The notes under the pieces are model-generated. The model was given only the letters and a program-made list of their open reading frames with translations, was not told the origin of the DNA and did no database searches. DNA of 5,244 nucleotides, taken from assembly GCA_028284105.1 (NCBI GenBank), contig JANQSK010000942.1, positions 1-5,244 on the forward strand. Direction: 5' to 3'. Position numbers and translations under genes: made by a program. This DNA comes from Anaerolineae bacterium (GTDB taxonomy: Bacteria > Chloroflexota > Anaerolineae > Promineifilales > Promineifilaceae). Positions 1 through 5,244 of the stretch are shown here, in pieces (positions within the stretch are counted from its first letter, which is position 1; every line of letters begins with the position of its first letter).

Positions 1-2787
1 GGAATTAGAAGAAAGAGTGTACCCTGAAAGAGAAACAACGGCCGTTTCTTCTGAATCAACAAACAAAGCATCAACGGCCGTTTCATAGCTCGGTTCATCA
101 AACGACCGTTCAGGCGCATTAACCTGTAATGTACCAAGAGCCACACTATCTTGAAGCATAAATTGATATACGCCACTGTCCAACCCACCGGGGACAGACA
201 GAATGCGCTGACCACGGAACCGATCTCCATCTTCCCATAGCTCAGAAGGCAAAATGTCAATCGACCACTCTTTCTGAGTATTTCCAAATTCATCAACCAA
301 TGAAATGGCGAGTGGCCACACCGACTCATAAGAAACACGCTCTGCAAAAATGGTAACCAGCATCGCTTCACCGGGTTGGGCGACCTCACGATCTTGGTTA
401 TAGCCTAGTAGCTTGAGTCCTGTATTGGGAACGGCCGTTTCAAGCGAAAACTGGGGCATCAATTCCGGTTGTTCCGAGGGGGTTGCAATAAAAACCTCCA
501 TCAAATCAACAGTTGGGCCTAGCACCTGACCATTCTCACCTGTTAACGTGACCGGTTCAAGCGTATCCAAATCAAATAATGTCATTACCAAACGATAGTT
601 TCCAGGCGGAATACCTGGCAAGGGTTCAACTTCCCAGATCTCCCAGCCCCATTGTCCCGGTTGCCAAGCAAGCGTTGGAGGCGCATCCTCATATTTTCGG
701 GTTCGGAAAGTGTTTTTATCACTCCAAAGGTGTCCATCTTCGTCTTCAAGCCAAACGTTTGTTTGATAATTTCGCAAGGGATGAGTAACGGCAGTCCATT
801 TCATGCGGACTTCAATAATTTCATCCGCTGGATTATTACGATCAGGAATGGAGATATGACTCATGGCCAGCTCACCACCTTGCAGAGAAATGGTATTAGG
901 CACATTGAGAGCATCCGCTCGTCTCAAAGGGGTTTCAATGCGATCAAATACACCAAACTTCAAAATAATCGTCACAATGGCCACACCCAATATAACCCAA
1001 GCTGTTATTCCAAAATCAGAATCTAGCTCTTCTCTCTTCTCTCTTCTCTCTTCTCTCTTCTCAAACAGCACAAACCCCACAACGGCCGTTCCAGCAAGCG
1101 CAATCAAACTTAAACCCAGCAAGGTGGAGCGAAGAGGTGTTGAGCCCCAATTGACCGAAACAGTGTGCGTGCCAGCAGGGACTTCAAAAGTAATCAACCC
1201 ACCGGGATCGCTTGGGGTAATCGAAACGGATTGCTGGTCTACGGTGGCTTGCCAACCCGCAAAGTCAAAAGATTGATAAACGGCCGTAAATGACGAATCT
1301 GACGTAACTTCAACCGTTGCTCTCAGTGGAGATTGCTTGAGAATGGTGCTTTCAACACCCTCAGGCAGCAGAAATCGAGCTGGGAACATCTCTTGTTGAT
1401 AACTGGCTTCTAGCAGTGAAGATGCAGGCCTTCTTTTGACCGTACGAGGAAAATAGCTCCCCTCTGGATCAACACCCACCAAGCCGGTGACGTGCTCGTA
1501 GTTGTGAACTGTGTTAATTGTTGGAAAAGCTTCTTCATGGCAAAGAGATGGATATAAATTAGGGACAGTCTCGATAAACAACACCCCTAAAGCAACTGCC
1601 AAGAAACTATTCTTCAACACACTACTTTGCCAATTCGCAAAAGGAACGCCTGCTAAAAATGCCACAGGCAGCGCTGCCCGTCCGACAAATCGCCATGGGA
1701 ACTGGACAAAGTCAATTAGCGGCAAGTTTTCCCACAGTCCTCTGGATAGCGGGAAGGCCATAAAAATATAAACGGCCGTTGCACAAATCATTCCTAAAAC
1801 ATGAAGCCGTTTTTCGTTCCCTAAAAACCGTCGCCAACCGCTTTCAGACGACAGTTGACCTCTTAAACCGAACACGATACCTAACACGGCCAACCCAACA
1901 GGCACCCAACCCAATCTAAAATTCAAATCAGGGTTTACTAGATTAGGATCTTCCGGCGCAACGGGACCAAACACCTCACCTGTCGTCACGAAGTTAAAGC
2001 GAAAATCATTATTGCGCGTGGTGGTTGATTGTTCCAGCGTGACGTTGTCTAACTCAAACAACGCCCCTCCTGCATAAAACAAAGTCATGCCAAGCCCGAA
2101 TACAAACAGGGCTAACACTCGCAATCCTAATGTTTGCCAATCAACTCGTTGATGCCATCCCACGATTAGAAGATAGGCTAATAAAAACGGGGTAAATAAT
2201 AATAAGGAGATGTTGTGACTGAGTGAGAAGAAGGCGAGACTAAACACGCCAATTAAAAATGCTTGATAACGGCCGTTTAACACCCACCGCCGTCCAATCC
2301 ACATCAGCAGTGGAAATAGGGGTAACGCTAAAGACTCAGGCGAGTTGCCACGAATCAGGGCATCAACAAGCACATAAGGAGCACTCATGTAAGCCATCGC
2401 TGCCACAATCCCCGCCACCGCACCAAAAATATCGCGTACCCACAAATACATAAACCAGCCACACGCCAAAATAGTGATGGCATAAAACAGATTTTCAGCA
2501 GCAGGAAGAGGCATTCCTAAGAGGTGCGGAAATAAGCTGGCAAACAACGGGGTTGGCTCCCGATACACAAAAAAGGGATACCCATACCCAAATGCCACAT
2601 CAGGGAGCCAGCGGGAAAAATAAAGCCCATTTTGCCAAGCATATTTCATGGCCGCAATGCGATGGTAGTGCAAATGGCCATCGTGGGTGCATGGAACGGC
2701 CGTTAAATGAAATAGCGGCGAAATAAGGGGCGTTCCCAGTAGCGTAATCAGGCATAAATGCCAAAATGTTCGAACTCGTTGCGTCAC
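1..2787 (-). CDS. Large polytopic membrane protein, PTPS-related/GT-C-like, with tandem extracytoplasmic beta-sandwich domains (3' end outside window)
   Basis: One frame stays open for 929 codons and runs off the left edge, so the C-terminus is missing. The start is GTG at 2787-2785: an in-frame TAA lies at 2799-2797, and the next in-frame ATG (2649-2647) would remove the first membrane helix and the conserved HDGHLHYHRI segment (residues 35-44). No clear Shine-Dalgarno site precedes it. Residues 35-85 (D36, H38, H42, R43, then SRWLPD, GYGYPFF and a PxP-like turn) resemble the membrane proteins called 6-pyruvoyl-tetrahydropterin synthase-related, thought to be GT-C-like glycan enzymes. About ten hydrophobic segments fall within residues 11-407. 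A beta-rich external stretch (about 410-550) follows, then a helix (552-575), a charged loop EKREERREKREE (576-587) and a last helix (593-612). Two beta-sandwich units follow (about 632-770 and 780-892), and a third seems to begin near 912. The family is recognised by motif only; substrate and exact activity are unknown. Confidence 0.85.
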   Translation of the reverse strand, partial: MTQRVRTFWHLCLITLLGTPLISPLFHLTAVPCTHDGHLHYHRIAAMKYAWQNGLYFSRWLPDVAFGYGYPFFVYREPTPLFASLFPHLLGMPLPAAENLFYAITILACGWFMYLWVRDIFGAVAGIVAAMAYMSAPYVLVDALIRGNSPESLALPLFPLLMWIGRRWVLNGRYQAFLIGVFSLAFFSLSHNISLLLFTPFLLAYLLIVGWHQRVDWQTLGLRVLALFVFGLGMTLFYAGGALFELDNVTLEQSTTTRNNDFRFNFVTTGEVFGPVAPEDPNLVNPDLNFRLGWVPVGLAVLGIVFGLRGQLSSESGWRRFLGNEKRLHVLGMICATAVYIFMAFPLSRGLWENLPLIDFVQFPWRFVGRAALPVAFLAGVPFANWQSSVLKNSFLAVALGVLFIETVPNLYPSLCHEEAFPTINTVHNYEHVTGLVGVDPEGSYFPRTVKRRPASSLLEASYQQEMFPARFLLPEGVESTILKQSPLRATVEVTSDSSFTAVYQSFDFAGWQATVDQQSVSITPSDPGGLITFEVPAGTHTVSVNWGSTPLRSTLLGLSLIALAGTAVVGFVLFEKREERREKREELDSDFGITAWVILGVAIVTIILKFGVFDRIETPLRRADALNVPNTISLQGGELAMSHISIPDRNNPADEIIEVRMKWTAVTHPLRNYQTNVWLEDEDGHLWSDKNTFRTRKYEDAPPTLAWQPGQWGWEIWEVEPLPGIPPGNYRLVMTLFDLDTLEPVTLTGENGQVLGPTVDLMEVFIATPSEQPELMPQFSLETAVPNTGLKLLGYNQDREVAQPGEAMLVTIFAERVSYESVWPLAISLVDEFGNTQKEWSIDILPSELWEDGDRFRGQRILSVPGGLDSGVYQFMLQDSVALGTLQVNAPERSFDEPSYETAVDALFVDSEETAVVSLSGYTLSSNS
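1027..1061. repeat. Perfect 5x tandem heptanucleotide repeat inside a gene
   Basis: The 7-bp unit CTCTTCT (plus strand) is repeated five times without error, with one more matching base at 1062. On the minus strand it encodes residues 576-587 of the large membrane protein (EKREERREKREE), a charged loop between two membrane helices. Because 7 is not a multiple of 3, gain or loss of one or two units shifts the frame. Both shifted frames stop at once: TAG at 1025-1023 and TGA at 1018-1016. The present five-unit form is in frame on both sides. Confidence 0.95.
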
Positions 2788-2811
2788 GCGGTAAGTTTAA
2801 GGAAGATGACA

Positions 2812-2827
2812 AAATTGTCCACAATTT
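2812..2827. promoter_or_regulatory. Inverted repeat, candidate operator upstream of the large membrane gene
   Basis: AAATTGT-CC-ACAATTT is a perfect inverted repeat with 7-bp arms and a 2-bp spacer. It lies 24 bp upstream of the GTG start of the minus-strand membrane gene, in the divergent intergenic region. This is the size and symmetry of a dimeric repressor site and also where a core promoter could lie. No convincing -35/-10 pair could be assigned for the minus-strand gene, and the AT-rich arms could arise by chance. A regulatory role is inference only. Confidence 0.3.
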
Positions 2828-2907
2828 GATAACAAAAGCTCATACCGCAAGCACTGTCCAAACTATTGTTCTTAGTACCCTCACCATATACCCACGTTAA
2901 GACTTTT

Positions 2908-2916
2908 TGTTATACT
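2908..2916 (+). promoter_or_regulatory. Extended -10 promoter candidate for the dehydrogenase fusion gene
   Basis: TGTTATACT matches the extended -10 form TGn-TATAAT with one mismatch in the hexamer. No good TTGACA-like -35 element lies 16-18 bp upstream, which an extended -10 can tolerate. Transcription would start near 2922, giving a leader of about 175 nt before the ATG at 3097. It is the best promoter-like match in this strand of the gap, but promoter rules for this lineage are uncertain. Confidence 0.35.
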
Positions 2917-3096
2917 CCGCTCGACTACGATTCACATACACACTATTCGTGTTTTAGTGTTCGGAAAAAATGGATTTTGAAATAGACATACTAAAAGCGT
3001 ACCGAACCTCAAGGAAACGGAAAGCTTTTTCCCAACTCTATTTCAAGCAACTTCGTTCCGTTTACCTAAAGCCACGACTTTTGAGGAGCAATCCGC
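2917..3096 (+). other. Leader region of the dehydrogenase fusion gene with two inverted repeats
   Basis: This is the right part of the 309-bp gap between the divergent genes. It holds two successive inverted repeats: GTTCGG (2959-2964) with CCGAAC (3002-3007), and AAACGGAA (3015-3022) with TTCCGTTT (3056-3063). The second can be lengthened by GG/CC pairing across a one-base bulge. Both have long loops (37 and 33 nt). They could form a structured leader in the mRNA, but no known riboswitch class was recognised. The left part of the gap (about 2828-2907) shows nothing else that could be assigned. Confidence 0.3.
3083..3088 (+). promoter_or_regulatory. Strong Shine-Dalgarno site GAGGAG
   Basis: GAGGAG ends 8 nt before the ATG at 3097. 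This fixes the start of the dehydrogenase fusion gene at that ATG and favours efficient translation. Confidence 0.85.
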
Positions 3097-4857
3097 ATGA
3101 CTTCTTCCCACAATGAAGGCCACCGTCCACAAATACTCTTGTGCGAACATATTTCCAAAATTGGAATTGAAATGTTAAACGAGCATATGGACGTCGATAT
3201 TAAATTCAATCTCACTCTCGATGAATTAAAACAGACGATTCCAAATTACGATGGCATTATTGTGCGGAATGAAACGCAGCTCAATGCTGAAGTGATGGAG
3301 TATGGGCTAAAGCTTAAAATTATCGGCAACATTGGCTCTGCCCTTGATAATATCGATGTCATCGCTGCCCAAGAAAAAGAGATCCTCATCGTAAATAGCC
3401 CAGGACTCAATACCCTTGCCGTTGCTGAACATACGCTTGGTTTAATGCTTGCGTTGGCACGTCGCGTACCGAGTGCTGTTTCTAGCCTAAAAGAAGGCCG
3501 CTGGGAAAAACAGCAGTTTTTAGGAACTGGGCTTTCTGGCAAAACGTTAGGGATCATTGGATTCGGCCGTATTGGACGTGAAGTGGCACACCGTGCGCAA
3601 GCGTTCAACATGAAGATCCTTATCAATCAAAAAACGGACACTCCTGAATCCTTGTTAGATCATGTGGAATCAGTCGATTTAGACGATTTGCTAGCACAAT
3701 CTGACTTTGTAACACTCCATGTTCCGCTTCGCGCTGAAACACGGAATCTTTTAAGCCGTGAAAAGCTCGGCTTAATGAAACCCAATGCCTATCTCATCAA
3801 TACAGCTCGTGGCCCTCTCGTTGATGAAATAGCATTATTAGAAAAGCTCAACGACGGCAAAATTGCAGGGGCCGCGCTTGATGTGTTTCATAATGAGCCA
3901 GCGCCTAACTCAGCTCTCATTCAACATGAACACGTCATCGCCACACCTCACATTGCCGCCAGCACGACGGATGCACAAGATGCGTCTGCTATTTCGATTG
4001 CGGAACAGATGATTGAGTTCTTTGAAGAAGTGGATGTTGAATCAATTTTGCCATTGCGTGTGGTTCCACTCGATAAAGTTGTGCCACATGAATATATCGA
4101 CCAAAAACGGGTAGATCGTCTCAAAGCACGTCTAAGCGAGGATTCACGACTCAGTAATCCCCCCATCGTCATGGAAACGACTGATGGCAGATATATGGTT
4201 CTTGATGGTGCAACGCGTACTGCTGCAATGAAGCAGCTAGGATTTCCGCACGCTGTTGTTCAAGTGAGTTCCCCTGAAGCAGGATTAGGCTTAGCCACCT
4301 GGTTCCATCTTGTTGAAAATATATCGGTTAATGACTTTTTTAATTTAGTAAACGGTCTATCTGACACATCACTTGAAGCAATTAATGAAGAGGATGCTGC
4401 TGAAAAGATGTTTCAGTTTGGGGGCCTTTGCACGATTCATTTGGTAGACGGTCGTGTTTTTCTTGTTCACGCAAAACCAGGGATCAATCGAATGGATGCG
4501 CTCAATCAATTAACGGCTGCTTACATCCAAGCCTCTCATACCGAACGCACCCTTGAAGACAGCGTCATCACGCTAAAGACCACCCACCCAAACTTCACGG
4601 CGCTTGTTAAATATCCCAAATATACGGTTGAACAGGTCATGCAATTTTCGTTGCTTAACGGCCGTTACTTTCCTGCGGGTATTACCCGCTTCTTGATTCC
4701 CGGCCGAATCCTGCGCATTAATGCTGATATCTCAATCCTGAAATCAGACCAAACGCTACGCGAAAAGAACCGCTGGCTTCATAAAGTATTGCTTGAGAAA
4801 CAGCAAAAAGGCGGCATCCGCTACTATGGCGAGCCCGTTTATTTATTAGATGAGTAG
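3097..4857 (+). CDS. Fusion: 3-phosphoglycerate dehydrogenase-like domain plus ParB-fold domain of SerK/SbnI (free serine kinase) type
   Basis: The protein has 586 residues. Residues 10-315 form a D-2-hydroxyacid dehydrogenase of SerA type: substrate-side R57, NTxxVAEH (105-112), dinucleotide motif GFGRIG (155-160), and the catalytic triad R238 (NTARGP), E267 (DVFHNEP) and H285 (TPHIAAS). SerA catalyses 3-phosphoglycerate + NAD to 3-phosphohydroxypyruvate, the first step of serine synthesis. The usual ACT regulatory domain is absent. Residues 318-586 are instead a ParB/Srx-like module: PLDKVVPHE (324-332), NPPIV (354-358), LDGATRTAA (369-377), W402, and a C-terminal PAGITR...PGRILRIN block (526-542). 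It lacks the GERR motif of CTP-using ParB partition proteins. It resembles the free serine kinases SerK and SbnI, in which the Glu of the PHE motif (here E332) is catalytic. The length (about 270 residues) also fits that family. The first domain is secure; serine kinase activity is inferred. The Rossmann acidic residue is replaced by Q178. Clear Shine-Dalgarno; no co-directional neighbour in view. Confidence 0.88.
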   Translation: MTSSHNEGHRPQILLCEHISKIGIEMLNEHMDVDIKFNLTLDELKQTIPNYDGIIVRNETQLNAEVMEYGLKLKIIGNIGSALDNIDVIAAQEKEILIVNSPGLNTLAVAEHTLGLMLALARRVPSAVSSLKEGRWEKQQFLGTGLSGKTLGIIGFGRIGREVAHRAQAFNMKILINQKTDTPESLLDHVESVDLDDLLAQSDFVTLHVPLRAETRNLLSREKLGLMKPNAYLINTARGPLVDEIALLEKLNDGKIAGAALDVFHNEPAPNSALIQHEHVIATPHIAASTTDAQDASAISIAEQMIEFFEEVDVESILPLRVVPLDKVVPHEYIDQKRVDRLKARLSEDSRLSNPPIVMETTDGRYMVLDGATRTAAMKQLGFPHAVVQVSSPEAGLGLATWFHLVENISVNDFFNLVNGLSDTSLEAINEEDAAEKMFQFGGLCTIHLVDGRVFLVHAKPGINRMDALNQLTAAYIQASHTERTLEDSVITLKTTHPNFTALVKYPKYTVEQVMQFSLLNGRYFPAGITRFLIPGRILRINADISILKSDQTLREKNRWLHKVLLEKQQKGGIRYYGEPVYLLDE

Positions 4858-4897
4858 TTCATCCGTGTGGATAAACTACTCATGCTGTTTACTTTTT
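4850..4897 (+). terminator. Rho-independent terminator between convergent genes
   Basis: ATGAGTAGTT (4850-4859) pairs perfectly with AACTACTCAT (4874-4883). After one C/A mismatch, ATCC (4861-4864) pairs with GGAT (4869-4872) around a GTGT loop, giving about 14 base pairs. A T-rich stretch follows, ending in five T (4893-4897). The TAG stop codon of the dehydrogenase fusion gene (4855-4857) lies inside the left arm. The T tract overlaps the TAA stop of the facing glycosyltransferase gene (4898-4896). The hairpin is symmetric, so it may also end transcription from the right, although the minus-strand tail is AT-rich rather than a clean U run. Confidence 0.85.
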
Positions 4898-5244
4898 AGT
4901 GAGATTTTGGAATTTCGCTAAGTGGCGATTGGACAACTTTTCGCACCGTGTAAATCGGTTTATTTTGCGTTTCAAAATAGGTGCGAACAACTAGCTCTGC
5001 AATAAGCCCCATGACGGCAAACTGAACGCCAAGAATGACCATCATAACTGCCAAAAGGAGTAACGGCCGTTCAGATAACTGCACTGAATGAAATCCTGGC
5101 CAACCATCTGTGATACCAGCCCATATTTTGCTCCCAGCTAAGAATATGCCGAGCAACCCACCGGGTACACCAAAAATAAAGCCAAGGCTTCCAAAGAGGC
5201 GCATAGGGCGATCAAAGAATCGCTGCAAGAAGAGCACCGTGATT
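4896..5244 (-). CDS. C-terminal membrane region of a family 2 (DPM1/GtrB-like) glycosyltransferase (5' part outside window)
   Basis: This frame enters from the right edge and ends at TAA (4898-4896), giving about 115 residues. There is no reason to place a start at the internal GTG at 5237-5235: the frame stays open upstream (Ile-Thr before it) and the motif continues. The segment TVLFLQRFFDRPMRLFG followed by two long hydrophobic stretches (about residues 15-37 and 57-82 counted from that GTG) and then VVRTYFETQNKPIYTVRK is characteristic of the tail of polyprenyl-phosphate sugar transferases. These move a sugar from a nucleotide donor to a lipid carrier at the inner membrane face, and the carrier-linked sugar then feeds GT-C enzymes outside. 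The GT-A catalytic domain with its DXD motif is not in the window, so the sugar cannot be guessed. One AACGGCCGTT copy encodes E-R-P-L here. It faces the dehydrogenase fusion gene and shares the terminator region. Confidence 0.85.
   Translation of the reverse strand, partial: ITVLFLQRFFDRPMRLFGSLGFIFGVPGGLLGIFLAGSKIWAGITDGWPGFHSVQLSERPLLLLAVMMVILGVQFAVMGLIAELVVRTYFETQNKPIYTVRKVVQSPLSEIPKSH

Larger units (their letters stand above)
37..5071. repeat. Dispersed palindrome AACGGCCGTT, nine exact copies
   Basis: Exact copies start at 37, 73, 430, 1081, 1771, 2268, 2695, 4657 and 5062. One-mismatch copies lie at 101 (AACGACCGTT) and 1279 (AACGGCCGTA). A given 10-mer is expected about once per million bases, so nine in 5.2 kb is an extreme excess. 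The flanking bases are not conserved, so the unit is the 10-mer itself and not part of a longer mobile element. Nine of the twelve CGGCCG hexamers in the window sit inside exact copies. All copies lie in coding sequence, in all three genes: seven in the large membrane gene, one in the dehydrogenase fusion, one in the glycosyltransferase. The pattern resembles HIP1 of cyanobacteria (a different sequence, GCGATCGC); its role here is unknown. Confidence 0.93.

Noticed and set aside
579..1276. Overlapping plus-strand reading frames of 69-137 codons.
   Set aside because: They lie antisense to the large membrane gene, which has convincing membrane and domain structure. Their peptides look like antisense products (Ser-rich runs from the heptanucleotide repeat) and have no start signals.
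1511..2453. Plus-strand reading frames at 1511-1771 and 2259-2453.
   Set aside because: They are also antisense to the membrane gene and show no recognisable protein features.
2600..2824. A 74-codon minus-strand frame that starts upstream of the membrane gene.
   Set aside because: It overlaps the N-terminal coding part of the membrane gene in another frame. The membrane gene frame carries the conserved HDGH and GYGYPFF segments, so this one is a shadow. No frameshift is needed to explain the region.
2970..3116. A 48-codon plus-strand reading frame in the leader (ATG at 2970, TGA at 3114-3116) encoding a basic peptide and overlapping the start of the fusion gene.
   Set aside because: No proper Shine-Dalgarno site precedes it and there is no recognisable motif. 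An open frame of this length is not rare by chance. A role as a regulatory leader peptide cannot be excluded.
3246..4172. Minus-strand frames at 3246-3626 and 3948-4172.
   Set aside because: They lie antisense to the well-supported dehydrogenase fusion gene.
3097..4857. A chromosome or plasmid partition role for the ParB-like domain.
   Set aside because: The GERR-type CTP-binding motif and a recognisable DNA-binding helix-turn-helix block are missing, no ParA gene is in view, and the domain is fused to a metabolic enzyme.
37..5071. Reading the AACGGCCGTT copies as a CRISPR array, transposon ends or integration sites.
   Set aside because: Spacing is irregular (36 bp to about 2 kb), the units are only 10 bp, the flanks are not conserved and the copies lie within intact coding frames.

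Overview
The window carries three genes and one non-coding gap, at roughly even base composition with ordinary bacterial codon use. The gene types suggest Chloroflexota (Anaerolineae or a relative). These are a very large membrane protein of the 6-pyruvoyl-tetrahydropterin-synthase-related (PTPS-related) class with tandem beta-sandwich domains, a DPM1-like family 2 glycosyltransferase tail, and a ParB-like 'PAGITR...PGR.LR.N' protein. This assignment rests on family knowledge and is only moderately secure.

Layout. Positions 1-2787 (minus strand) are one continuous open frame of 929 codons that starts at a GTG and leaves the window at its left edge. It encodes a polytopic envelope protein, probably a GT-C-like glycan enzyme, with extracytoplasmic beta domains. 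Positions 2788-3096 are a divergent intergenic region holding a candidate operator, an extended -10 promoter, a roughly 170-nt leader and a strong Shine-Dalgarno site. Positions 3097-4857 (plus strand) encode a 586-residue protein that fuses a D-2-hydroxyacid (3-phosphoglycerate) dehydrogenase to a ParB/Srx-fold domain resembling the free serine kinases SerK and SbnI. Positions 4850-4897 hold a hairpin terminator whose stem includes the stop codon of that gene. Positions 4896-5244 (minus strand) are the C-terminal membrane part of a family 2 glycosyltransferase whose catalytic domain lies beyond the right edge.

How the genes relate. The two minus-strand genes point to cell-surface or lipid-linked glycan work. 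The plus-strand gene between them is a separate transcription unit. If the kinase reading is right, its two halves sit at the two ends of the phosphoserine pathway: 3-phosphoglycerate/3-phosphohydroxypyruvate at one end and serine/O-phosphoserine at the other.

Two non-gene signals stand out. The 10-bp palindrome AACGGCCGTT occurs nine times exactly, in all three genes and in three different reading phases. A perfect 5x tandem 7-bp repeat lies inside the large membrane gene and is followed at once by stop codons in both alternative frames, which is the layout of a phase-variation switch.
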